NCBI RefSeq assembly: GCF_000714815.1
Contig: NZ_JMIH01000023.1
Location: 124,001 to 188,000 of the forward strand
Source of the DNA: Anditalea andensis
Lineage (GTDB): Bacteria > Bacteroidota > Bacteroidia > Cytophagales > Cyclobacteriaceae
Direction: 5' to 3'
Length of the DNA: 64,000 bases
The translations under genes were made by a program, and so were the position numbers. The stretch's first letter is position 1, and every line of letters begins with the position of its first letter. The notes beneath the pieces are model-generated. The model was not told where the DNA came from, ran no database searches, and worked only from the letters and a program-made list of their open reading frames with translations. This document shows, in pieces, positions 45,482 through 54,514 of this stretch.

Positions 45482-46549
45482 ATGGATACCAGCAATAAAA
45501 AAGACATCAGAAAACTTACACTGGAGCAGTTAGAAGAATTTTTCCTTACTCAGGGAGATAAAAAATTCAGAGCAAAGCAAGTTTATGAATGGCTTTGGCA
45601 AAAATCGCTAAAGAATTTTGATGAGATGACCAATATCTCCAAAGGTACCCGTGAGATGCTAAAGGAAAATTTCACCATCAATCATGTAAAGGTAGATCTG
45701 ATGCAGCATAGTTCTGATGGCACTATAAAAAATGCCGTAAAGTTATTTGATGACAAGATCGTGGAATCAGTGCTTATCCCTACCAATAAAAGAATCACGG
45801 CATGCATTTCTTCACAGGTAGGCTGCAGCCTGGACTGTAACTTTTGCGCTACTGCCAGACTTAAGCGGATGCGTAACCTTAATCCTGATGAAATATATGA
45901 TCAGGTAGTAGCCATTAAAGATGAAGCAGAGACTTACTTCCATCGCCCTTTGACCAATATCGTCTTTATGGGCATGGGAGAACCACTCCTGAATTACAGC
46001 AACGTCATCTCCGCCATAGACAAAATCACTTCACCTGAAGGACTTAATATGGCCCCACGAAGGATAACATTATCTACAGTAGGCATCCCAAAGATCATAA
46101 AGAAAATGGCTGATGACGGAGTGAAATTTAACCTGGCAGTTTCACTCCACTCTGCCATCAATGAGACACGCAGCAGGCTGATGCCCATCAACGATGTCAA
46201 CCCCATAGAAGATCTAGCCGAATCACTGATATACTGGTACCAAAAAACCAAAAGAAAGGTAACGTACGAATACGTGATCTGGGAGGGTATAAATGATGAT
46301 GAAAAACATGCCAAAGCGCTGGCAAAATTTTGCAAACTCATTCCTTCCAAAGTCAATATCATTCAGTATAACCCAATAGACGAAGGGGAATTCAGGCAGG
46401 CTACCCAGGAAGCAGTGGACATGTATGTCAGGATTTTGGAATCACAAAATATAGTAGCAAAGGTACGCCGGTCCAGGGGGCAGGACATAGATGCTGCCTG
46501 TGGCCAACTTGCCAATAAAAACGAAGTGGATGCCATTTTAAATCCCTGA
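45482..46549 (+). CDS. rlmN: 23S rRNA (adenine(2503)-C2)-methyltransferase RlmN
   Basis: 355 residues from the ATG at 45482; a GTG at 45416 would add 22 non-conserved residues. The radical-SAM cluster motif is CSLDCNFC (CX3CX3C variant seen in RlmN), with GMGEPLLNY and the catalytic pair, including the late Cys in AACGQLA. Methylates A2503 of 23S rRNA and A37 of some tRNAs. Confidence 0.95.
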   Translation: MDTSNKKDIRKLTLEQLEEFFLTQGDKKFRAKQVYEWLWQKSLKNFDEMTNISKGTREMLKENFTINHVKVDLMQHSSDGTIKNAVKLFDDKIVESVLIPTNKRITACISSQVGCSLDCNFCATARLKRMRNLNPDEIYDQVVAIKDEAETYFHRPLTNIVFMGMGEPLLNYSNVISAIDKITSPEGLNMAPRRITLSTVGIPKIIKKMADDGVKFNLAVSLHSAINETRSRLMPINDVNPIEDLAESLIYWYQKTKRKVTYEYVIWEGINDDEKHAKALAKFCKLIPSKVNIIQYNPIDEGEFRQATQEAVDMYVRILESQNIVAKVRRSRGQDIDAACGQLANKNEVDAILNP

Positions 46550-46640
46550 GTGACTGCCATCAGCGGCTTGAACGCACAAATTAGTCAGAAAATGGTTTAA
46601 TTTTTGCGCCCAATTCTTTTTAAAAAAATATACATTAAAT

Positions 46641-47111
46641 ATGAAAAAACTATTATTTATCCTTTCATTTGTACTGATGGCTTCTTTAGCAGAAGCCCAA
46701 ACCCGCGGAGAAGCCAGGCTTCAAATAGGAGGTGATTATGCATTTAATACCGAATTTTTTGGTGTTAACCTCGGTGCAGAATATTTCCTTACTGACAAGA
46801 TCTCCATAGCACCAAACCATACCATATATTTCCCGGAAACAGGAAGGGCAAGCAATCTAAATATAGATGCTCGATACTATTTTACAGAAGATATTCTACA
46901 GTGGTACGGTATGGCAGGATTTACCAATAATTGGATCAACCCAGAACTGGAAGGCATCAATGCCAAAACCAGCACAGCAGGTGCCAATATTGGCGTAGGA
47001 GGTGTATTAAAGTTCGCAGACAGATTTGCTTTCAATCCTGAATTTAAATACCAAATCCAAAATCAGGGTCAATTGGTTTTCAGACTAGGCCTTGTTTATA
47101 TCCTAAATTAA
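46641..47111 (+). CDS. Small outer-membrane beta-barrel protein
   Basis: 156 residues with signal peptide (1-19, AEAQ). The mature part is a regular set of amphipathic strands ending in LGLVYILN, consistent with an eight-stranded barrel of about 15 kDa. No function known. Own terminator downstream. Confidence 0.8.
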   Translation: MKKLLFILSFVLMASLAEAQTRGEARLQIGGDYAFNTEFFGVNLGAEYFLTDKISIAPNHTIYFPETGRASNLNIDARYYFTEDILQWYGMAGFTNNWINPELEGINAKTSTAGANIGVGGVLKFADRFAFNPEFKYQIQNQGQLVFRLGLVYILN

Positions 47112-47140
47112 AATTACTTATTAAGTAAACCAACTAAATC

Positions 47141-47167
47141 AAAAAGCCCGACTAAATCGGGCTTTTT
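47141..47167 (+). terminator. Terminator of the small barrel gene
   Basis: AAAAAGCCCGA and TCGGGCTTTTT form an 11-bp stem with a 5-nt loop, 30 bp after the stop; five T follow. Confidence 0.9.
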
Positions 47168-47266
47168 AATGTATATAAATGGTAAACAGGTTGTAAACTC
47201 ATGAAAGCAAAGTAACGATCTGATCATCCTTCGTTTTTCGTTGATCTTTACAGATAGTTACCTTCA

Positions 47267-48166
47267 TTATTTATTACTAAAGTCAAACAATCTTCTCTTT
47301 TCTTCCTTCGAAAGACTGTCATATCCCTTTTCAGCTATTTTATCCAATATCCTATCGATTTCTTCCTGAGAGGTGATCTCCCCTTTTTTTAAAGGCTCTG
47401 ATTTATATTCATAATTCTTTTTGCGATAAGTGACTTTTACTTTAGGTTTATTAGAAAATAACCTTTCAAAAAACCTACCTACCACCTGTACAGGCACGCC
47501 CAAATCACGGCCATTACGCAACTGGACCACATAAAGAAAACCCATGGCAGCACCGCCCAAATGAGCCAGTTCACCCCCTGCATTACTGCCTGCAGAATTT
47601 GCAAAAGCCACCAAAACATAAAATATGGCTATATATTTAATTTTGACCGGACCTAATAGGAGCAGTCTGAAAGTGGTATTCGGGGTAAGGGTGGCTGCGG
47701 CTACTACTATCGAATATACGCCGGCACTGGCCCCCAGCATCAGTGACCGGTCTACCACATCACTGAAAAGGGGAGCTAAATTATAGATCACCATATAAAA
47801 AAGGCCGCCCGCCAAACCGCCTAATATATATAAATTGGCAAGTTTTCTACTACCCAGGTATTCATTTACCAACAGGCCAAACCAATAAAGAAACAGAAGG
47901 TTAAAAAGGATGTGAAAAAACCTGTCATGCGCAAACATGTAAGTAAAAATAGTCCAGGGCTGAGTAATAAAATAAGACGGAGAAGCAGGCATCATCAGAT
48001 ATGACCTCATGGCATAATAGATATCCCCTGCTCCGCTTAAGCTGAGAAACACCCAAGCCACCAGCAATACTGCGTAAACTATTAAGTTTATGGCAAGTAT
48101 TTTATACAAGCTATTTCCCTGCTGGGTAAAAGCATTTTTAATTTGGTCCCAAAATCCTGTGTACAT
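47267..48166 (-). CDS. Rhomboid family intramembrane serine protease
   Basis: 299 residues with six membrane segments. The active-site Ser is in GASAGVYS and the His in GELAHLGG. A soluble C-terminal tail of about 75 residues, rich in Lys and Glu, follows. It follows a second rhomboid gene by 8 bp. Cleaves membrane proteins; the target is unknown. Confidence 0.92.
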   Translation of the reverse strand: MYTGFWDQIKNAFTQQGNSLYKILAINLIVYAVLLVAWVFLSLSGAGDIYYAMRSYLMMPASPSYFITQPWTIFTYMFAHDRFFHILFNLLFLYWFGLLVNEYLGSRKLANLYILGGLAGGLFYMVIYNLAPLFSDVVDRSLMLGASAGVYSIVVAAATLTPNTTFRLLLLGPVKIKYIAIFYVLVAFANSAGSNAGGELAHLGGAAMGFLYVVQLRNGRDLGVPVQVVGRFFERLFSNKPKVKVTYRKKNYEYKSEPLKKGEITSQEEIDRILDKIAEKGYDSLSKEEKRRLFDFSNK

Positions 48167-48174
48167 AAATTTTT

Positions 48175-48966
48175 TTAATAAAAACTATTTCTGCTTCGTT
48201 TCCAATAAGTGATAAGTATAAACCCTATTACCAAACCACTTAAATGTGCAAAATGCGCTACATTATCAGTAGGGTTGTTTACTAAAATATTATATACGGT
48301 ATATAGCCCATAAAAGAGTACCAAATATTTTGCTTTGACCGGCATGGGGGGGAAAAGCAAAAATAATTGGGTATTGGGAAAGAGCATACCAAAGGCAATC
48401 AAAACGCCAAACAATGCCCCGGATGCACCTACCATAGGAATATTGGCCACATTATTCCTCACCCTTAAAAGCGTATTTTTGGCTGAATTTATATATCGTT
48501 CATTTTCGGGATTCCGGCTATATTCATCTATAAAATCATATATTCCTGGATTGAACATATGCCTGTTTTTAGATACGAATCTACTGAATTCATCTGGGGT
48601 AGGATCTTCATAATACTGTTCTACCTGGGTATCCAGCTGATGCATTCTATAATAGGTATACCCTGAATATAGTATGCCCGAGCCTATACCACAAACCAGC
48701 CAGAGTACCAAAAGTTTTTTGCCGCCCAAAAATTGCTCTAATAGTGGACCGAAAATAAACAGACCCAACATATTACTGAAAAGGTGCCAAAAATCCGCAT
48801 GCATGAACATATAGGTCAAAAACTGGAAAGGTTCAAACCTATCGCTATGGATATAGTAAAGTGCAAACCAGCTCTTCAGCTGTGGCAGTGCAAAAGAAGT
48901 GATGACAAAAATACCAATAGTGATCAATAAGAGATTCTTAACTACTGGTGTAAGTGATCTGAACAT
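48175..48966 (-). CDS. Rhomboid family intramembrane serine protease
   Basis: 263 residues with six membrane segments. Catalytic Ser in GASGALFG and His in VAHFAHLSG. A charged loop (about 110-165) with YEDPTPDEFSRF lies between membrane segments. It lies 6 bp after mutL on the same strand and directly before another rhomboid, so two different proteases are made together. Confidence 0.93.
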   Translation of the reverse strand: MFRSLTPVVKNLLLITIGIFVITSFALPQLKSWFALYYIHSDRFEPFQFLTYMFMHADFWHLFSNMLGLFIFGPLLEQFLGGKKLLVLWLVCGIGSGILYSGYTYYRMHQLDTQVEQYYEDPTPDEFSRFVSKNRHMFNPGIYDFIDEYSRNPENERYINSAKNTLLRVRNNVANIPMVGASGALFGVLIAFGMLFPNTQLFLLFPPMPVKAKYLVLFYGLYTVYNILVNNPTDNVAHFAHLSGLVIGFILITYWKRSRNSFY

Positions 48967-48972
48967 ATAATT

Positions 48973-50835
48973 TTATCTAAAGAAAAAGCTGTTTAATTTA
49001 TTTAAATCCAATTTGATAAAGGTTTTGTTCCCTGAAAGCCCATAATTCGGGTTTTGGCAGGCAAATAATTGACCTACCAAAGTTACCATTTCCTGAGCAT
49101 TTAACTTACTCCCTTTCTTTAAAGCTGATTTTTTAGCCAAAGACCGGGCAAGGTTTTCTTTATTATCAATCGAAAGCTCTGATTTGAAATGCTTAAACTG
49201 TTCTAGAAGGCCTTCAAATAATGCCTTCTCGTTATTGATATAAATATCTGCAGGCATACCATTGATCACAATCGTATTGGCCCCAAATTCTGAGATGACA
49301 AATCCAAGGCTATTGAGCTCTCCCTGCAGATCCATTACCAGTGCAAAATCTGCTGGACTTAAAGAAAGACTCTGTGGGAACAGACACTGCTGAGATGCTC
49401 CCAATGTATTCTGAAGCTGGCGCAGATACCGTTCGTACAATATACGCTCGTGAGTGGCTTGCTGATCTAGAATTAATAGACCAGAAGCCATTTGTGCCAC
49501 GATATACGTCAGTTCTATCTGAAACGTTGCACCTGTATCATCCTTCGCCGGTATCTGCTCCTTGGCGGCAGTAAGTTCAGCCTCATTGTTAACTTTACTG
49601 GAAAAGGTCATCATTTCTTCCTCTGAATCCTCCTGCTTCCACGCCTTTCTGGATGAATCAATAGTAGATTCTATAGCATTCTGTTCAAACATTCTTTCCC
49701 ACCCACTTACATCCTGTTTTCTAAAAGTAGGGGTTGAAAATTTTTTATAGGAGTTTTCCTGGCTGACTTCAGTTTTTGAAGATTCATCATTTTTCCAAGT
49801 TTCCGTAAAATTCACATCTAATGAGAAATCAAGTGTAGGAACTACATTATGGGCACCCAATGCTTGCTTGACAGCAGACCTTACCACTGCATAAATCGTC
49901 CTTTCATCATCAAATTTTATTTCAGTTTTGGTAGGATGGACATTTATGTCAATATGGCTAGGGTCAATATCCAAAAACAAGGCATAAAATGGATAGTTAT
50001 CTGACGGCATGAGCCCTTCATAGGCATTGGAAACCGCATGGTTGAGGTAATTACTTTTGATATACCGGTTATTGACAAAGAAAAACTGTTCACCTCTGGA
50101 TTTTCGCGCCTGTTCGGGTTTGCCTACGTATCCACGGATGGATACATGTGGGGTTTCTTCTTTACAGGCCACCAGCTGTCCTTGATAGTTTTTACCAAAC
50201 ATCGCTACTATACGCTGGCTGAGTTTGCCAGGGGCCAATTTGAACAGCTCCATGTCATTCTGCAGAAGTGAAAAAGAAATATCCGGATAGGAAAGAGCTA
50301 CCCTTTGAAATTCTTCCACTATATGTTTCATTTCCACCGGATTGGATTTCAGGAAATTTCTTCGGGCTGGGACGTTGTAAAAAAGATTTTTGACCGCTAT
50401 GGAGGTACCCGCACCACAGGCTACCATCTCCTGCTTTTTGACTTCTGACCCTTCTATGCAGATCAAAGTCCCCAGTTCGGCATCATGGGGCCGGGTTTTC
50501 ATTTCCACCTGTGCTACCGCACCTATAGATGCCATAGCTTCGCCGCGAAAACCAAAAGTTTTAATAGCAAATAAATCTTGAGATGTCCTGATCTTAGAAG
50601 TAGCATGCCGCTCAAAACTCATCCGTGCATCTGTAGATGACATCCCTTTGCCGTCATCAATTACCTGCAGTAGTGTTTTGCCTGCATCTTTGATCAATAC
50701 CTGTATTTGGGAAGCACCTGCATCTACCGCATTCTCCATCATTTCTTTCAGCGCAGAAGCAGGCCTTTGAACTACTTCCCCAGCAGCGATTTGATTGGCT
50801 ATTGCATCAGGAAGCAGTTGTATGATATCACTCAT
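48973..50835 (-). CDS. mutL: DNA mismatch repair protein MutL
   Basis: 620 residues. GHKL ATPase at the N-terminus (IAAGEVVQRPASALKE, DDGKGM, GFRGEAM); the C-terminal dimerisation domain begins near 430. Its DQHAx2Ex4E endonuclease motif reads DQQATHERILYE (His to Gln), and the later Cys/His zinc motifs are only partly kept. Co-transcribed with a small membrane protein gene (4-bp overlap) and two rhomboids. Confidence 0.96.
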   Translation of the reverse strand: MSDIIQLLPDAIANQIAAGEVVQRPASALKEMMENAVDAGASQIQVLIKDAGKTLLQVIDDGKGMSSTDARMSFERHATSKIRTSQDLFAIKTFGFRGEAMASIGAVAQVEMKTRPHDAELGTLICIEGSEVKKQEMVACGAGTSIAVKNLFYNVPARRNFLKSNPVEMKHIVEEFQRVALSYPDISFSLLQNDMELFKLAPGKLSQRIVAMFGKNYQGQLVACKEETPHVSIRGYVGKPEQARKSRGEQFFFVNNRYIKSNYLNHAVSNAYEGLMPSDNYPFYALFLDIDPSHIDINVHPTKTEIKFDDERTIYAVVRSAVKQALGAHNVVPTLDFSLDVNFTETWKNDESSKTEVSQENSYKKFSTPTFRKQDVSGWERMFEQNAIESTIDSSRKAWKQEDSEEEMMTFSSKVNNEAELTAAKEQIPAKDDTGATFQIELTYIVAQMASGLLILDQQATHERILYERYLRQLQNTLGASQQCLFPQSLSLSPADFALVMDLQGELNSLGFVISEFGANTIVINGMPADIYINNEKALFEGLLEQFKHFKSELSIDNKENLARSLAKKSALKKGSKLNAQEMVTLVGQLFACQNPNYGLSGNKTFIKLDLNKLNSFFFR

Positions 50836-51239
50836 TTTTTTATCCTATCCTTTAACCTGTAGAATAACACCAATAATGCCACTCCACCTGCTAAATACAG
50901 GATCAGATATAAGGCAGCATTACCATAATAGATGTACCCAAAGGTTCCTAAAATCAAAATTACAAAAATTATTAACCTCACCAACCCCGCGCTGGAGAAA
51001 CCACCCGTACTACTTTGCCGTATCTGTCCTTGGGAAAAAGCACCCCGAAGAGATGATCCGTACCTTTGGCCTAAATTGACATTACCATATTCATCGGGAT
51101 GCAAGATGCCTTTGGCCTCCAGCTCTCTCTTTACATTAGCTGTACGATGGTCGATATCTTCTTTGACTTTATCATAGTACCTAGGCTTGATATCAAAGCG
51201 GGTAGGCGTGGCTGTTCTAAATATAGATGGAAGTTTCAT
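50832..51239 (-). CDS. Small membrane protein encoded before mutL
   Basis: 135 residues. A basic N-terminal part (about 1-85, with PTRFDIKPRYYD) is followed by two membrane helices (about 87-104 and 107-125) and a basic end. I recognise no function; relatives in Bacteroidota are sometimes misnamed riboflavin synthase beta. Its stop overlaps the mutL ATG, so it heads the mutL-rhomboid operon. Confidence 0.78.
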   Translation of the reverse strand: MKLPSIFRTATPTRFDIKPRYYDKVKEDIDHRTANVKRELEAKGILHPDEYGNVNLGQRYGSSLRGAFSQGQIRQSSTGGFSSAGLVRLIIFVILILGTFGYIYYGNAALYLILYLAGGVALLVLFYRLKDRIKK

Positions 51240-51283
51240 GCGGCTATTAGATTCAATTGTACTGACGATACGTTACTCTATAT

Positions 51284-51342
51284 AAACTTACATCACTTTA
51301 TCACATTCGAATAGGTACGAAGTGTGGATTTATGTAAGTTTG
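51284..51342. promoter_or_regulatory. Back-to-back promoter boxes of the mutL operon and the GH3 gene
   Basis: AAACTTACAT (51284-51293) and ATGTAAGTTT (51332-51341) are inverted copies. Read outward they give TAAGTTTA for the mutL side and TAAGTTTG for the GH3 side, both like the -7 box. They are 43 bp apart, so the two polymerase footprints would overlap. Confidence 0.4.
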
Positions 51343-51411
51343 AATTATATTTAATAAAGAGTAGTATACAAAGTTATTTTAAATTTTAAGCAATAAAAAT
51401 TTAACGTTTAC

Positions 51412-54396
51412 ATGCAAAGAAAAGTTTGGCAAGCCTTGCTTGTGATTTCAATGATTTCACTTACAGTACTGGCTGAAAGAAAAGATCCTAAAGATAGGGA
51501 CCCTTTGGCTACAAGGGATACCCGTAACCAGGACAGATGGGTGGATAGTGTCTTTAATAGCATGAGTTTCCAGGATAGACTAGGCCAACTATTTATGGTA
51601 GCAGCCTATTCAAACAAAGATCAAAAACACAAAGATGAAATCGCTAAATTAATAAGAGAACAGAAACTGGGAGGATTGATTTTCTTCCAGGGTGGACCGG
51701 TAAGGCAGGCCCATCTTACTAACTATTACCAATCTATATCCAGTACGCCGCTCTACATAGCCATGGATGCAGAATGGGGCATCAGTATGAGGCTGGATTC
51801 CGTACTCCAGTTTCCAAAACAGATGACTTTAGGAGCCATCCAGGATGATAGACTGATATATAATATGGGGGCCGAAATCGCCCGCCAATTTAAAGAGCTG
51901 GGAATGCATATTAACTTTGCCCCCGTGGTAGATGTCAATTCCAATCCACAAAACCCGGTAATCGGTTATAGGGCATTTGGGGAACAAAAAGAACTTGTAA
52001 CACGTAAATCTCTGGCTTATATGAAAGGCCTACAGGAAAATGGTATAATGGCTAACGCCAAACATTTCCCCGGTCATGGAGATACAGAATCAGACTCCCA
52101 CTATTCTCTGCCGGTAATCAGGCACTCTGAGGACAGAATCAAAAACATTGACCTCTACCCCTATAAGGAGCTTATAGACAACAACCTGATGAGTGTGATG
52201 GTGGCACATTTACATGTCCCCAGCCTGGACAAAGAACCCAATAAAGCAACTACCCTATCCAAATATGTAGTATCGGACCTTCTAAAAAAACAAATGAATT
52301 TTAATGGGCTGATCTTCACCGATGCACTTAACATGAAAGGGGTAAGCCAGTATCATAAACCAGGCGAAGTCGACCTTTTGGCACTGATGGCTGGAAACGA
52401 TATACTGTTATATTCAGAAGATGTCCCTAAAGCAAAAGCTTTGATCATACAGGCAGTGGCAGACGGCAAGATTTCCCAACAGGAAATAGACCAAAGAATC
52501 AGAAAAGTGCTAAGGGCTAAATATTGGAGTGGACTGCATGCATACAAACCTATTAATACAAATAAACTTGTAGAAAGAATCAGTACTTTCGAAACCAAAA
52601 ACAATATAGAACAATTGTATGCCAGTTCTATAAGTGTGGTAGCTAACAAAAATAACTTCCTCCCTTTAAAAAATCTAGATCTCTTAAATATGGCCTCCAT
52701 TACAATCGGCGGCAATGAGGGCAAAGAATTTAAAAGACAGCTAAGCAAATACGGAAATGTCAGTCATTTTACTTTAGGTAAAAACCCTACTGCTGCGAAT
52801 TATAAAACACTCGAGGACAAACTCTCCACCTACAATACGATCATAGTCGCTATAACCGGTATGACCAATAGTCCTAAAAGAAATTTTGGATTGGCAGACA
52901 GCGATATCAATTTTGTAAAAAGCCTCAGTGAAAGGTATAATGTGATCACCGTCATGTTTGGAAACAGCTATGGGGTCAAATTTCTGGAAGACCTTCCCCA
53001 TGTACTGGTAGCTTATGAAGAAAACGACTTTACCGAAAAGCTAGCCCCACAGGTAATATTTGGAGCCAGATCAGCCACTGGAAGATTACCTGTGACGGCC
53101 AGTAAAAACATGTCTGCAGGTAGTGGTTTAAAAACAGATAAATTGGGACGAATAGCCTATAGTAGCCCAGAATTACAAGGGCTGAACAGTCGCACCCTGA
53201 TGGAGATAGACCAAAAAATGGATGATGCCATCCGCAAAAAAGCAACTCCAGGTGGGGTGATACTGGTGGCAAAAGACGGTCATGTTATTTTTGAAAAAGC
53301 ATATGGCTATCTAGATTATGACCGGAAAGTCCCTACATCTACAGAAACTGTTTATGACCTAGCTTCTATAACCAAAGTTATGGCGACCACACAGGCAGCT
53401 ATGTTCCTAGAGAGCCAACAGTTACTGGATATGAATGCGCCTATTTCACAGTACCTTCCTGATCTAAAGGACACCAATAAGGGAAAACTTAAAATCAAAG
53501 AAATCATGTCGCATGAAGCTGGATTGCAAGCTTATATTCCCTTTCATACTAAAACTATGTCCGGGGGACAATGGAAAAACGAATATTACAGCAGCCACGA
53601 AACTGCAGGATATAACATACAGCTGGCCGAAAGGATGTTTGCCATCAACTCCCTTCCGGACAGCTTATGGAAATGGTCTGTCAACTCAGATATGAAAAAA
53701 CTACCTGCAGGCAAAACCCGGCATGAATACACCTATTCAGATATAGGCATGTATCTCATGCAAAAAGTGGTTGAAAGATTGTTAAATCAGCCTTTAAATG
53801 ATTTCATGGAACATAATTTCTATGAACCACTCGGTCTCCATAGCCTCACTTATCTACCTCAGACCAAAATAAACAGCAGCAATATAGCCCCCACAGAGGA
53901 TGACCGGACTTTCAGAAAAACTGTCGTCCGAGGATTCGTTCATGATCAGGGCGCAGCCATGTACGGAGGCGTGGCTGGCCATGCAGGCCTATTTGGCACA
54001 GCCAACGATCTGGCTGTGATGATGCAGATGATGCTCCAGGGCGGTAAATATGGAGACGTGTTCCTACTGAATAATAAAACCATACAACAGTTTACTAAAA
54101 GACAATCTGACCAAAGCCGACGAGGATGGGGATGGGACAAACCAGAACCTGAGTTTAACAGAGGAGGAGGAGCCGGAAAACTGGCACCTAAATCTACATT
54201 TGGCCATACAGGATTTACAGGTACAGCCGTATGGGCCGATCCTGAAAACCAACTTATCTATGTGTTTCTTTCCAATAGGGTTTATCCAGACGCCACAAAT
54301 AATTTACTACTGAAAGAAGGGTACCGCACAGATATACATGACATCATATATAGGTCATTTCTCACCCCTATTAAAAATATAACAGCTAATAAATGA
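51412..54396 (+). CDS. GH3 N-acetylglucosaminidase-like domain fused to a beta-lactamase-fold serine hydrolase
   Basis: 994 residues with signal peptide (about 1-21). Residues 35-370 are GH3 of the NagZ type: KHFPGHGDTESDSHYSLP holds the NagZ Asp-His motif and FTDALNMKG the nucleophile Asp. Residues 395-560 resemble the GH3 C-terminal domain. Residues 600-985 are a class C beta-lactamase/D-Ala carboxypeptidase fold with SITK, YSD and HTGFTGT. One periplasmic protein could thus cut both sugar and peptide parts of peptidoglycan. The fusion is known in Bacteroidota. It fits with murQ and the GlcNAc-kinase-like gene at 61-63 kb. Confidence 0.9.
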   Translation: MQRKVWQALLVISMISLTVLAERKDPKDRDPLATRDTRNQDRWVDSVFNSMSFQDRLGQLFMVAAYSNKDQKHKDEIAKLIREQKLGGLIFFQGGPVRQAHLTNYYQSISSTPLYIAMDAEWGISMRLDSVLQFPKQMTLGAIQDDRLIYNMGAEIARQFKELGMHINFAPVVDVNSNPQNPVIGYRAFGEQKELVTRKSLAYMKGLQENGIMANAKHFPGHGDTESDSHYSLPVIRHSEDRIKNIDLYPYKELIDNNLMSVMVAHLHVPSLDKEPNKATTLSKYVVSDLLKKQMNFNGLIFTDALNMKGVSQYHKPGEVDLLALMAGNDILLYSEDVPKAKALIIQAVADGKISQQEIDQRIRKVLRAKYWSGLHAYKPINTNKLVERISTFETKNNIEQLYASSISVVANKNNFLPLKNLDLLNMASITIGGNEGKEFKRQLSKYGNVSHFTLGKNPTAANYKTLEDKLSTYNTIIVAITGMTNSPKRNFGLADSDINFVKSLSERYNVITVMFGNSYGVKFLEDLPHVLVAYEENDFTEKLAPQVIFGARSATGRLPVTASKNMSAGSGLKTDKLGRIAYSSPELQGLNSRTLMEIDQKMDDAIRKKATPGGVILVAKDGHVIFEKAYGYLDYDRKVPTSTETVYDLASITKVMATTQAAMFLESQQLLDMNAPISQYLPDLKDTNKGKLKIKEIMSHEAGLQAYIPFHTKTMSGGQWKNEYYSSHETAGYNIQLAERMFAINSLPDSLWKWSVNSDMKKLPAGKTRHEYTYSDIGMYLMQKVVERLLNQPLNDFMEHNFYEPLGLHSLTYLPQTKINSSNIAPTEDDRTFRKTVVRGFVHDQGAAMYGGVAGHAGLFGTANDLAVMMQMMLQGGKYGDVFLLNNKTIQQFTKRQSDQSRRGWGWDKPEPEFNRGGGAGKLAPKSTFGHTGFTGTAVWADPENQLIYVFLSNRVYPDATNNLLLKEGYRTDIHDIIYRSFLTPIKNITANK

Positions 54397-54514
54397 ACAA
54401 AAAAGTAATACTTCCGTGTTGATTGGTAATTATTATTTGAAGCCTATTAAAATCACCAGTTAACTTTGATGAATTATTAGGAGTATACGTATAGCAATAA
54501 AACTTTTATAGAAC

